Positions 35,636 to 42,794 of a DNA stretch of 64,000 bases are shown in pieces. The stretch is taken from assembly GCA_041920215.1 (NCBI GenBank), contig JAYRSJ010000005.1:124001-188000 (forward strand), given 5' to 3'. The number at the start of each line of letters is the position of its first letter. Within the stretch, counting starts at the first letter, position 1. The DNA comes from JAYRSJ01 sp041920215. Its GTDB lineage: Bacteria > Pseudomonadota > Gammaproteobacteria > Burkholderiales > Burkholderiaceae_C. A program made the position numbers and the translations under genes. Below the pieces are notes generated by a model. It was not told where the DNA came from and searched no databases. It was given only the letters and a program-made list of their open reading frames with translations.

Positions 35636-36072
35636 CGCCGGTGTTCGTAGACACCTCGGTGCTGATCCGCAGCGAGGACGGCGCCGATCCGCAAGGCCGG
35701 ACGCAGGTGCTGTCCTGGCTGATGCTGCTGTGGCAGCAGCGCGCCGGCCGGGTTTCGACCCAGGTGCTGAACGACTTCTACCGCCTGGTCACCACCCGCA
35801 TCCAGCCGCCCATGCCCAATGGCGACGCGCGCGCCGAGGTGCGGCGCTACCAGCGCTGGAATCCCTGGGCGATCGACCATGCGACGGTGGAGAGCGCCTG
35901 GTCGATCGAGAGCCGCTTCGGCCTAGCCTATGCCGATGCGCTGATCGTCGCGGCCGCAAAGGCCCAGGGCTGCGAGCTGCTCTTGAGCCTGGAGCTGCCG
36001 CACGAGCAGCAGTACGACAGCGTGCGCATCCTCAACCCCTTGCTGACCGGACCCGAAACATGGACCGCCTGA
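35632..36072 (+). CDS. VapC-like PIN-domain toxin
   Basis: Predicted ribonuclease toxin of 146 residues. The PIN domain shows the first acidic residue in FVDTSVLI (Asp7), a second acidic position in STQVLNDFYRLV (Asp48, where VapC usually has Glu), Asp102 in AYADALIVAAAKAQGC, and a last region LLSLELPHEQQYDSVRILNP with Glu121. VapC toxins cleave tRNA or rRNA; the target here is not known. Its start overlaps the antitoxin. Its last 13 bases overlap the hisC start, so toxin and HisC translation are probably coupled. Confidence 0.82.
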   Translation: MTPVFVDTSVLIRSEDGADPQGRTQVLSWLMLLWQQRAGRVSTQVLNDFYRLVTTRIQPPMPNGDARAEVRRYQRWNPWAIDHATVESAWSIESRFGLAYADALIVAAAKAQGCELLLSLELPHEQQYDSVRILNPLLTGPETWTA

Positions 36073-37136
36073 ACCAAGCCCTGGCCTGCCTCCGCGAGGA
36101 TGTGCGCGCCACCCAGGCCTACCCGGTGCAAAGCGCCGCCGGCCTGATCAAGCTGGACACGATGGAGAACCCCTTCCGGCTGCCCGAGGCGCTGCAGCGC
36201 GAGCTGGGCGAGCGCTTGGGGCGCGTGGCCATCAACCGCTACCCGGCCGAACGCACGCAAGAACTGGCACGCGCCCTGGCCGCCCATGCCGGCATGCCCG
36301 CGGGCTGCGGCATCACGTTGGGCAATGGCTCGGACGAGATCATCACGATGCTGACGATGGCGGTCAGCCGCCCCGGCGCCAAGATCCTGTCGCCGCTGCC
36401 CAGCTTCGTGATGTACGGCATCTCGGCGCGCTACCAGGGCCTGGACTTCGTCGGCGTGCCGCTGACGCCCGACTTCGAGCTGGACGCGGCGGCCATGCTG
36501 GCCGCGATTGAGCAGCACCAGCCGGCGCTGATCTACCTGGCCTACCCGAACAACCCGACCGGCAACCTCTGGGATGCGGCCGTGATCGAGCGCATCGTCC
36601 AGGCCGCCCCGGGCCTGGTGGTGATGGACGAGGCCTACCAGCCCTTTGCCGAGCGCGATTCGATGGCGCTGCTGGCCAGGTACCCGCAGGTGCTGGTGAT
36701 GCGCACAATGAGCAAGTTCGGCCTGGCCGGCGTGCGCATCGGCTATCTGATTGGCGCGCAGAGCCTGATCGCCGAGATCGACAAGATCCGCCCGCCCTTC
36801 AACGTGGGCGTGCTGAACGCCGAGGCGGGCCTGTTCGCGCTGGCGCATGCCGAGGTCTATGCCGAGCAGGCGCGGGTGCTGCGTGCCGAGCGCGAGCGGG
36901 TGATGGCGGCCCTGCAGGCCCTGCCGGGCGTGCGGCCATTCCCCAGCCAGGGCAATATGATCCTGGCGCGGGTGGCCGACGCGGCCGCGGCCTTTGCCGG
37001 CATGAAGGCGCGCGGCGTGCTGATCAAGAACGTCTCGGCCATGCACCCGCTGCTGGCCAACTGCCTGCGCCTGACCATCGGCACACCGGATGAAAACGTG
37101 GCCATGCTGGCCGCACTCAAGGAAAGCCTGTCATGA
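36060..37136 (+). CDS. hisC: Histidinol-phosphate aminotransferase HisC
   Basis: PLP enzyme that converts imidazole acetol phosphate to histidinol phosphate. The 358-residue product has AYPVQSAAGLIKLDTMENPFRLP, LGNGSDEIITML, YLAYPNNPTGN, MDEAYQPFAE and the PLP-lysine stretch RTMSKFGLAGVRIGYLIG. The ATG at 36060 lies within the 3' end of the toxin gene. It overlaps hisB by 4 bases. Confidence 0.96.
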   Translation: MDRLNQALACLREDVRATQAYPVQSAAGLIKLDTMENPFRLPEALQRELGERLGRVAINRYPAERTQELARALAAHAGMPAGCGITLGNGSDEIITMLTMAVSRPGAKILSPLPSFVMYGISARYQGLDFVGVPLTPDFELDAAAMLAAIEQHQPALIYLAYPNNPTGNLWDAAVIERIVQAAPGLVVMDEAYQPFAERDSMALLARYPQVLVMRTMSKFGLAGVRIGYLIGAQSLIAEIDKIRPPFNVGVLNAEAGLFALAHAEVYAEQARVLRAERERVMAALQALPGVRPFPSQGNMILARVADAAAAFAGMKARGVLIKNVSAMHPLLANCLRLTIGTPDENVAMLAALKESLS

Positions 37137-37729
37137 GTACCCCCCGCATCGCGGAAGTCAGCCGCAACACCAAGGAAACCCAGATCAAGGTGCGCGTCAA
37201 TCTGGACGGCAGCGGCGAGGCGAAGCTGAACACCGGCATCGGCTTCTTCGACCATATGCTGGATCAGATCGCCCGCCACGGCCTGATCGACCTGGAGATC
37301 GAGGCCAAAGGGGATCTGCACATCGACGGCCACCACACGGTGGAGGATGTCGGTATCACCCTCGGCATGGCGGTGGCCCAGGCGATCGGCGACAAGAAGG
37401 GCATCACCCGCTACGGCCACAGCTATGTGCCGCTGGACGAGGCGCTGTCGCGCGTGGTGATCGACTTCTCGGGCCGCCCGGGCCTGCAGATGGACTGCAA
37501 GTTCAGCGCCGGCGCGATCGGCGCCTTCGACACCCAGCTGACCTTCGAGTTCTTCCAGGGCTTCGTCAACCATGCGCTGGTGAGCCTGCATGTCGACAAT
37601 CTGAAGGGCCACAACGCCCACCACCAGGCCGAGACCATGTTCAAGGCCTTTGGCCGCGCGCTGCGCATGGCGATGACGCTGGACCCGCGCTCGGCCGGCA
37701 TGATTCCGTCGACGAAAGGATCGCTGTAA
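37133..37729 (+). CDS. hisB: Imidazoleglycerol-phosphate dehydratase HisB
   Basis: Dehydrates imidazoleglycerol phosphate in the sixth step of histidine synthesis. The 198-residue monofunctional enzyme (no phosphatase domain) carries the metal-binding His clusters HHTVEDVG and HNAHHQAET, plus GIGFFDHMLDQIARHGLIDL. Start overlaps the hisC stop by ATGA; its stop overlaps hisH by one base. Confidence 0.97.
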   Translation: MSTPRIAEVSRNTKETQIKVRVNLDGSGEAKLNTGIGFFDHMLDQIARHGLIDLEIEAKGDLHIDGHHTVEDVGITLGMAVAQAIGDKKGITRYGHSYVPLDEALSRVVIDFSGRPGLQMDCKFSAGAIGAFDTQLTFEFFQGFVNHALVSLHVDNLKGHNAHHQAETMFKAFGRALRMAMTLDPRSAGMIPSTKGSL

Positions 37730-38376
37730 TGGCACGTACGGTGGCCGTGGTCGACTACGGCATGGGCAATCTGCGCTCGGTCTCGCAGGCCGTGCTGCAT
37801 GTGGCGCGGGACTCGGGGCTGGAGGTGCTGATCACCGGCAGGCCCGAGGAGGTGCTGGCGGCCGAGCGCGTCGTGCTGCCGGGCCAGGGCGCGATGCGCG
37901 ACTGCATGCGCGAGCTGCAGGAGTCGGGGCTCAAGGAAGCGGTGCTGGATGCCGCCGCCCGCAAGCCCTTGATGGGCGTGTGCGTGGGCATGCAGATGCT
38001 GCTGGACCATAGCGAGGAGCAGGACACGCCGGGCCTGGGTCTGATTCCCGGCCAAGTCAGGCGCTTCCGGCTGGAAGGCCGGCTGCAGCCCGATGGCAGC
38101 CGCTACAAGGTGCCGCAGATGGGCTGGAACCGGGTGCAGCAGCGCCAGGCCCACCCGGTATGGGCCGGCGTGCCGGATGAAAGCTGGTTCTATTTCGTGC
38201 ACAGCTTCTATGCCCAACCGTCGGATGAGCGCCACAGCGTCGGCGAAACCGAGTACGGCGCGCGCTTTACCTCGGCGGTGGCGCGGGATAACATTTTTGC
38301 CACTCAATTCCATCCCGAGAAAAGTGCCGCGCTGGGCCTTGCCCTCTACCGCAACTTCCTGCACTGGAAGCCCTGA
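37729..38376 (+). CDS. hisH: Imidazole glycerol phosphate synthase, glutaminase subunit HisH
   Basis: Supplies ammonia from glutamine to HisF. The 215-residue class I amidotransferase has VVDYGMGNLRSVSQA, the catalytic Cys in GVCVGMQMLLDHSEE, and the His-Glu pair in ATQFHPEKSAALG. Start TAATG overlap with hisB. It is separated from hisA by 73 bases without obvious features. Confidence 0.96.
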   Translation: MARTVAVVDYGMGNLRSVSQAVLHVARDSGLEVLITGRPEEVLAAERVVLPGQGAMRDCMRELQESGLKEAVLDAAARKPLMGVCVGMQMLLDHSEEQDTPGLGLIPGQVRRFRLEGRLQPDGSRYKVPQMGWNRVQQRQAHPVWAGVPDESWFYFVHSFYAQPSDERHSVGETEYGARFTSAVARDNIFATQFHPEKSAALGLALYRNFLHWKP

Positions 38377-38449
38377 GATGCCTCCCGGTTCTCTGAAGCA
38401 CGCTCTCGCCCCCTTCTCTTTAGACCTCCTCCACTGACACCACTCGGCC

Positions 38450-39196
38450 ATGCTGCTGATTCCTGCGATTGACCTCAAAGACGGCAAGTGCGTACGCCTG
38501 CAACAGGGCGATATGAATGTGTCCACCACCTTCGGCGAGGACCCGGCGGCCATGGCGCGGCGCTGGGTCGACGCCGGGGCGCGGCGCCTGCATCTGGTCG
38601 ACCTGAACGGTGCCTTCGCCGGCAAGCCGGTCAACGAGGCGGCGATACGTGCCATCATCCGCGAGGTGGGGGCCGAGATCCCGATACAGCTGGGTGGGGG
38701 CATTCGTGACCTTGACACCATCGAGCGCTATCTGGACGACGGTCTGTCCTACATCATCATCGGCACGGCCGCGGTCAAGAACCCCGGCTTTCTGCAGGAT
38801 GCCACCACCGCCTTCGGCGGCCACATCATCGTGGGCCTGGATGCCAAGGACGGCAAGGTGGCCACTGACGGCTGGAGCAAGCTGACCGGCCACGAGGTGG
38901 TCGACCTGGCCAAGAAGTTCGAGGACTACGGCATCGAGGGCGTGATCTACACCGATATCGGCCGCGACGGCATGCTGACCGGCATCAATATCGAGGCCAC
39001 GGTCAAGCTGGCGCAGGCGCTGACGGTGCCGGTGATCGCCTCCGGCGGCCTGGCCGGTCTGGCCGATATCGAGGCGCTGTGCGCCGTCGAGGACGAGGGC
39101 GTCGAGGGCGTGATCTGCGGTCGTTCGATCTACACCGGCGATCTGGATTTCGCCGCCGGCCAGCAGCGCGCCGACGAGCTCAACGGCGGCCGCTGA
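38450..39196 (+). CDS. hisA: HisA, phosphoribosylformimino-AICAR ribotide isomerase
   Basis: TIM-barrel isomerase of histidine synthesis, 248 residues. The catalytic Asp in LLIPAIDLKDGKCVRL, GGGIRDLDTIERYLDDG, and YTDIGRDGMLTGINIEA with the second Asp all match. The phosphate-binding region ASGGLAGLADIEAL is present. Its stop overlaps the hisF start (TGATG). Confidence 0.97.
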   Translation: MLLIPAIDLKDGKCVRLQQGDMNVSTTFGEDPAAMARRWVDAGARRLHLVDLNGAFAGKPVNEAAIRAIIREVGAEIPIQLGGGIRDLDTIERYLDDGLSYIIIGTAAVKNPGFLQDATTAFGGHIIVGLDAKDGKVATDGWSKLTGHEVVDLAKKFEDYGIEGVIYTDIGRDGMLTGINIEATVKLAQALTVPVIASGGLAGLADIEALCAVEDEGVEGVICGRSIYTGDLDFAAGQQRADELNGGR

Positions 39197-39975
39197 TGCT
39201 GGCCAAGCGCATCATCCCCTGCCTGGACGTCACCGGGGGGCGGGTCGTCAAGGGCGTCAACTTCGTCGAGTTGCGCGATGCCGGCGATCCGGTGGAGATC
39301 GCCGCGCGCTACAACGAGCAGGGCGCCGACGAGCTGACCTTTCTGGACATCACCGCGACGTCCGATGGCCGCGACCTGATCCTGCACATCATCGAGGACG
39401 TGGCCTCTCAGGTCTTCATTCCGCTGACCGTGGGCGGCGGCGTGCGCAGCGTTGAGGACGTGCGGCGCCTGCTGAATGCCGGTGCCGACAAGGTCAGCTT
39501 CAACTCAGCCGCGGTGGCGCGGCCCGAGCTGATCCGCGAGACTTCCGACAAGTACGGCGCGCAGTGCATCGTGGTGGCCATCGATGCCAAGCGGCGCGTC
39601 GGCGAGGATCTGGCCGCCAAGGGCCCGGGCTGGGATGTCTACACCCATGGCGGGCGCAAGAACATGCATCTCGACGCGGTGGCCTGGGCGCGCCAGATGG
39701 CCGAGCATGGCGCCGGCGAGATCTTGCTGACCAGCATGGACCGCGATGGCACCAAAAGCGGCTTCGACCTGGAGCTGACGCGCGCGGTTAGCGACGCCGT
39801 CGGCGTGCCGGTGATCGCCTCGGGCGGGGTCGGCACGCTGGATCATCTGGCCGACGGCGTCCAGATCGGCGGCGCCGATGCGGTGCTGGCCGCCAGCATC
39901 TTCCACTACGGCGAATACACGGTGGGGCAGGCCAAGGCGCTGATGGCGCAGCGCGGCATCCCGGTGCGGCTGTGA
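39196..39975 (+). CDS. hisF: Imidazole glycerol phosphate synthase, cyclase subunit HisF
   Basis: Forms imidazoleglycerol phosphate and AICAR with HisH. The 259-residue TIM barrel starts MLAKRIIPCLDVTGGRVVKGVNF with the catalytic Asp11, has FLDITATSDGRD, VGGGVRSVEDVRRLL, and ILLTSMDRDGTKSGFDLEL with the second Asp. It is the last his gene here; hisI and hisE are not in the window. It is followed, with GTGA overlap, by rsmD. Confidence 0.97.
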   Translation: MLAKRIIPCLDVTGGRVVKGVNFVELRDAGDPVEIAARYNEQGADELTFLDITATSDGRDLILHIIEDVASQVFIPLTVGGGVRSVEDVRRLLNAGADKVSFNSAAVARPELIRETSDKYGAQCIVVAIDAKRRVGEDLAAKGPGWDVYTHGGRKNMHLDAVAWARQMAEHGAGEILLTSMDRDGTKSGFDLELTRAVSDAVGVPVIASGGVGTLDHLADGVQIGGADAVLAASIFHYGEYTVGQAKALMAQRGIPVRL

Positions 39976-40580
39976 GGCACGACAAGCGAGAGCCGCGTGA
40001 GTTCAAGCCGCGCCAGGTGGCACCGGCCGGTGCACCGCGCGAGGTGCGCATCATCGGCGGGCAGTGGAAGCGCTCCAAGCTGCCGGTGGCCGACCGCCCC
40101 GGGCTGCGCCCCACGCCCGACCGCGTCCGCGAGACCCTGTTCAACTGGCTGGGCCAGGACTTGTCGGGCTGGCGGGTGCTGGATGCCTTTGCCGGCAGCG
40201 GGGCGCTGGGCTTCGAGGCCGCCTCGCGCGGTGCGGCCGAGGTGCTGCTGCTGGAGCGCGATGTGCAGCTGGTGCACAGCCTCAACGCCAGCAAGACCAG
40301 GCTCAAGGCCGAGACCCTGCGCATAGAGGCCAGCGACGCGCTGGCCTGGATGAGGCGCGCGGCGCCGGCGCGCTTCGAGCTGGTGCTGCTGGATCCGCCC
40401 TTTGACGCCGGCCTGTTCGAGCCCGCGCTGCGCGCTGCGCCGTCGCTGCTGGTGCCGGGTGGCCTGCTCTATATCGAATCGCCCGAGCCGCTGCAGCCGG
40501 CGCCCGAGCTGGGACTGCAGCCCTGGCGCAGCGCGCGCGCCGGGGCGGTGTACTACCAGCTGCTGCGCCGCGAGGGATAA
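39972..40580 (+). CDS. rsmD: 16S rRNA (guanine966-N2)-methyltransferase RsmD
   Basis: Methylates G966 of 16S rRNA using SAM. The 202-residue product has a SAM fold (WRVLDAFAGSGALGFEAASRGA), GQWKRSKLPVADRPGLRPTPDRVRETLFNWL near the N-terminus and the catalytic DPPF in LVLLDPPFDAGLFEP. Start GTG at 39972 overlaps the hisF stop. A basic N-terminal tail of about 25 residues precedes the conserved VRIIGGQWK. Confidence 0.93.
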   Translation: MRHDKREPREFKPRQVAPAGAPREVRIIGGQWKRSKLPVADRPGLRPTPDRVRETLFNWLGQDLSGWRVLDAFAGSGALGFEAASRGAAEVLLLERDVQLVHSLNASKTRLKAETLRIEASDALAWMRRAAPARFELVLLDPPFDAGLFEPALRAAPSLLVPGGLLYIESPEPLQPAPELGLQPWRSARAGAVYYQLLRREG

Positions 40581-40616
40581 TCCGGGCCCTGTCCACCCCA
40601 GGCCTGGGAGGCCCTG

Positions 40617-41117
40617 TTGACCTCTGTGACCGTACTGACCGCCGTCTATCCCGGCACCTTCGATCCCATGACCCTGGGCCATGAGGATCTGATGCGCCGC
40701 GCCAGCCGTCTGTTCGAGCGTCTGATCATCGCGGTGGCCGCCGGCCACCACAAGCGCACCATGTTCAGCATCGAGGAGCGGCTGGAGATCGCCACCGGGT
40801 TGGCCGCCAAGTACCCCAATGTCGAGGTCATCCCCTTCCGCGGCCTGTTGCGCGACTTCGTCACCGAGCACGGCGGCAAGGTGGTGGTGCGCGGGCTGCG
40901 CGCGGTCAGCGATTTCGAGTACGAGTTCCAGATGGCGGGCATGAACCGCACGCTGATGCCCGAGGTCGAGACCGTGTTCCTGACCCCCTCGGACCAATAT
41001 CAGTTCATTTCCAGCACCTTCGTCAGGGAGATCGCGACGCTGGGGGGCGATGTCTCCAAGTTCGTGTCACCCTCGGTGCTCGAACGTTTGCAAGAGCGCA
41101 TCAAGAAGGTCGAGTGA
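40617..41117 (+). CDS. coaD: Phosphopantetheine adenylyltransferase CoaD
   Basis: Penultimate step of coenzyme A synthesis. The 166-residue product has YPGTFDPMTLGHEDL, with the T-x-G-H nucleotidyltransferase motif, and the C-terminal ISSTFVREI. The start is TTG at 40617, favoured over an in-frame GTG at 40626 because GGGAG lies 6 bases upstream of the TTG. It lies 36 bases after rsmD and 10 bases before the ferredoxin gene. Confidence 0.95.
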   Translation: MTSVTVLTAVYPGTFDPMTLGHEDLMRRASRLFERLIIAVAAGHHKRTMFSIEERLEIATGLAAKYPNVEVIPFRGLLRDFVTEHGGKVVVRGLRAVSDFEYEFQMAGMNRTLMPEVETVFLTPSDQYQFISSTFVREIATLGGDVSKFVSPSVLERLQERIKKVE

Positions 41118-41127
41118 GGGGCGAGAT

Positions 41128-41382
41128 ATGGCGCTGATGATTACCGACGAATGCATCAACTGCGATGTCTGCGAGCCCGAATGCCCGAACCAGGCGATCT
41201 CGATGGGCGAGGAGTTCTACCAGATCGACCCGCACAAATGCACCGAGTGCGTGGGGCACTTCGATGAACCGCAATGCGTGCAGCTCTGCCCGGTGGCCTG
41301 CATACCGGTCAATCCGGCCCATGTGGAAAGCCGCGAGACCCTGATGCAGAAATACCAGCGCCTGACCGCGGCCCCGGCCTGA
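41128..41382 (+). CDS. YfhL family 4Fe-4S dicluster ferredoxin
   Basis: Small electron carrier of 84 residues. The first cluster motif is CINCDVCEPECP (C-x2-C-x2-C-x3-CP) and the second begins CTECVGHFDEPQCVQLCP, with the YfhL-type insertion between Cys residues, after ISMGEEFYQIDPHKC. Good match in length and motifs. It follows coaD as in many Burkholderiales and ends one base from the convergent cobC gene. Confidence 0.94.
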   Translation: MALMITDECINCDVCEPECPNQAISMGEEFYQIDPHKCTECVGHFDEPQCVQLCPVACIPVNPAHVESRETLMQKYQRLTAAPA

Positions 41383-41922
41383 TCAGAGCCTCCAGCATTC
41401 GCCGTAGCAAGGCGGCGCGGGCCACTGGCTCGCCGTTGGCAAGACCTGACCCTGCTCCAGGCACCAGCGTCGCGCCAGCATCCAGCCGCCATGGCTGATC
41501 ACCATCGCTCCGGGCGGCAGCGCGCAGCCCTGCACCCGCTGCAGCAGCCGCTGCAGCGACTCGCCTCCGGCAGTCGCAAAGCCGGCGAAGTCGGCCACCC
41601 AGGCATCGATCTCGGCCTTGGGGATCTCGGACCAGGGCCGCCCCTCCCAGGCACCGAAGGCCAGCTCGCGCAAGGCGTCCAGCTGCCGGTGCCGCCAACC
41701 CCAGCTGCGCAGCCAGCGACCGCTGGCCGCGCAGCGCTGCAGCGGCGAGGTCCAGACCTCGTGCGGCAGACGCTGACGCCGCGCCAGGGCCTGGATGCGC
41801 CGGGCCAGGCGCTTGGCGCGCCGCCAGTGCACCGGCAGGTCGCAACCGGCGCCCACGCACAGGCCGGCGGCGCCCTCGGGTCGCGGGTGGCGCCAGACAC
41901 GCAGGCCGGCCGGCTCAGCCAT
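41383..41922 (-). CDS. cobC: Histidine phosphatase family, probable alpha-ribazole phosphatase CobC
   Basis: Predicted to dephosphorylate alpha-ribazole-5'-phosphate or adenosylcobalamin phosphate in nucleotide-loop assembly. The 179-residue product has an RHP motif near the start (VWRHPRPEG, in place of the RHG of the superfamily), TSPLQRC, the family element LRELAFGAWEGRPWSEI and VISHGGWML with the second catalytic His. Assignment to CobC rests on the adjacent cobS gene, with which it overlaps by 8 bases; the phosphatase fold itself is clear. Confidence 0.8.
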   Translation of the reverse strand: MAEPAGLRVWRHPRPEGAAGLCVGAGCDLPVHWRRAKRLARRIQALARRQRLPHEVWTSPLQRCAASGRWLRSWGWRHRQLDALRELAFGAWEGRPWSEIPKAEIDAWVADFAGFATAGGESLQRLLQRVQGCALPPGAMVISHGGWMLARRWCLEQGQVLPTASQWPAPPCYGECWRL

Positions 41923-42721
41923 GGGCGCCTGCGGCCAGTCCTAGCAGCCAGGCCAGCTCGCTGAGCTGCTGGGTGGCGCCCAGGTTGTCGCCGGTGTAGC
42001 CGCCCAGGCGGCGGCGCAGCCAGCGCTGCATCCACAGTGTGGCGGCGATGGCGGCCAGCAAGCCGCCGAGCAGGGGTATCCGCCATCCGGGCTGCGCGGC
42101 CAGAGCCAGCAGCAAGGCCAGCAGCGCCCAAGCCAGGGCGATCAGCAGGGTGGCCGGATCGGCCGCGGTGGACAGGGGCTTGGCCTTGGCGTGCTCGGCA
42201 TCGCCGGCATAGGGCAGGGCGCGCATGATCCAGACCGGCGCCGCGCGCGACAGCGCATGGCCCAGCAGCAGGCTGGCCAGCGCCAGGCCGCTGTCGGCCA
42301 GCACCAGGCTGTGCAGGGCCGCGGCCTTGAGCCCCAGCATCAGGATCAGGCCCAGCGCGCCGTAGCTGCCGATGCGCGAGTCCTTCATGATCTCCAGCGC
42401 GCGGGCCCGGCTGACCGCGCCGCCCAGGCCGTCGCAGCTGTCGGCCCAGCCATCCTCGTGGAAGCCGCCGGTCAGCCAGATGCTGGCGGCCATGGCCAGC
42501 CCCACCGCCACCGGTGCGTCCCACAGCTGCAGGGCTAGCGCCAGCACCGCGGCACTGAAGCCGCCCACCAGCGCACCGACGAGCGGGAAATGACGCGCGC
42601 AGTCCTGCAGCCAGCGCGGCTCGTAGCCCACCCAGGCCGGTATGGGCACACGGGTGAAGAACTGCAGGGCGATGAAGAAGAGGCGCAGCTGCTGGCGCAG
42701 CATTTGAAGAAGGGCATGCAT
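41915..42721 (-). CDS. cobS: Adenosylcobinamide-GDP ribazoletransferase CobS
   Basis: Membrane enzyme that joins adenosylcobinamide-GDP and alpha-ribazole to make cobalamin. The 268-residue product has about six hydrophobic helices and family motifs: FFIALQFFTRVPIP, FPLVGALVGG, TGGFHEDGWADSCDGLGG (Asp-rich), KDSRIGSYG and LSRAAPVWIM. ATG at 42721; the frame continues upstream into non-coding sequence but without a better start. It is divergent from the Kef gene over 73 bases. Confidence 0.94.
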   Translation of the reverse strand: MHALLQMLRQQLRLFFIALQFFTRVPIPAWVGYEPRWLQDCARHFPLVGALVGGFSAAVLALALQLWDAPVAVGLAMAASIWLTGGFHEDGWADSCDGLGGAVSRARALEIMKDSRIGSYGALGLILMLGLKAAALHSLVLADSGLALASLLLGHALSRAAPVWIMRALPYAGDAEHAKAKPLSTAADPATLLIALAWALLALLLALAAQPGWRIPLLGGLLAAIAATLWMQRWLRRRLGGYTGDNLGATQQLSELAWLLGLAAGAHG

Positions 42722-42794
42722 GGCTCGCGGCATTATCGGCGGGCACAATCGGCGGCCTGGATGGATCAACCAACAAGTCAGAGGCGGGTGGGCA

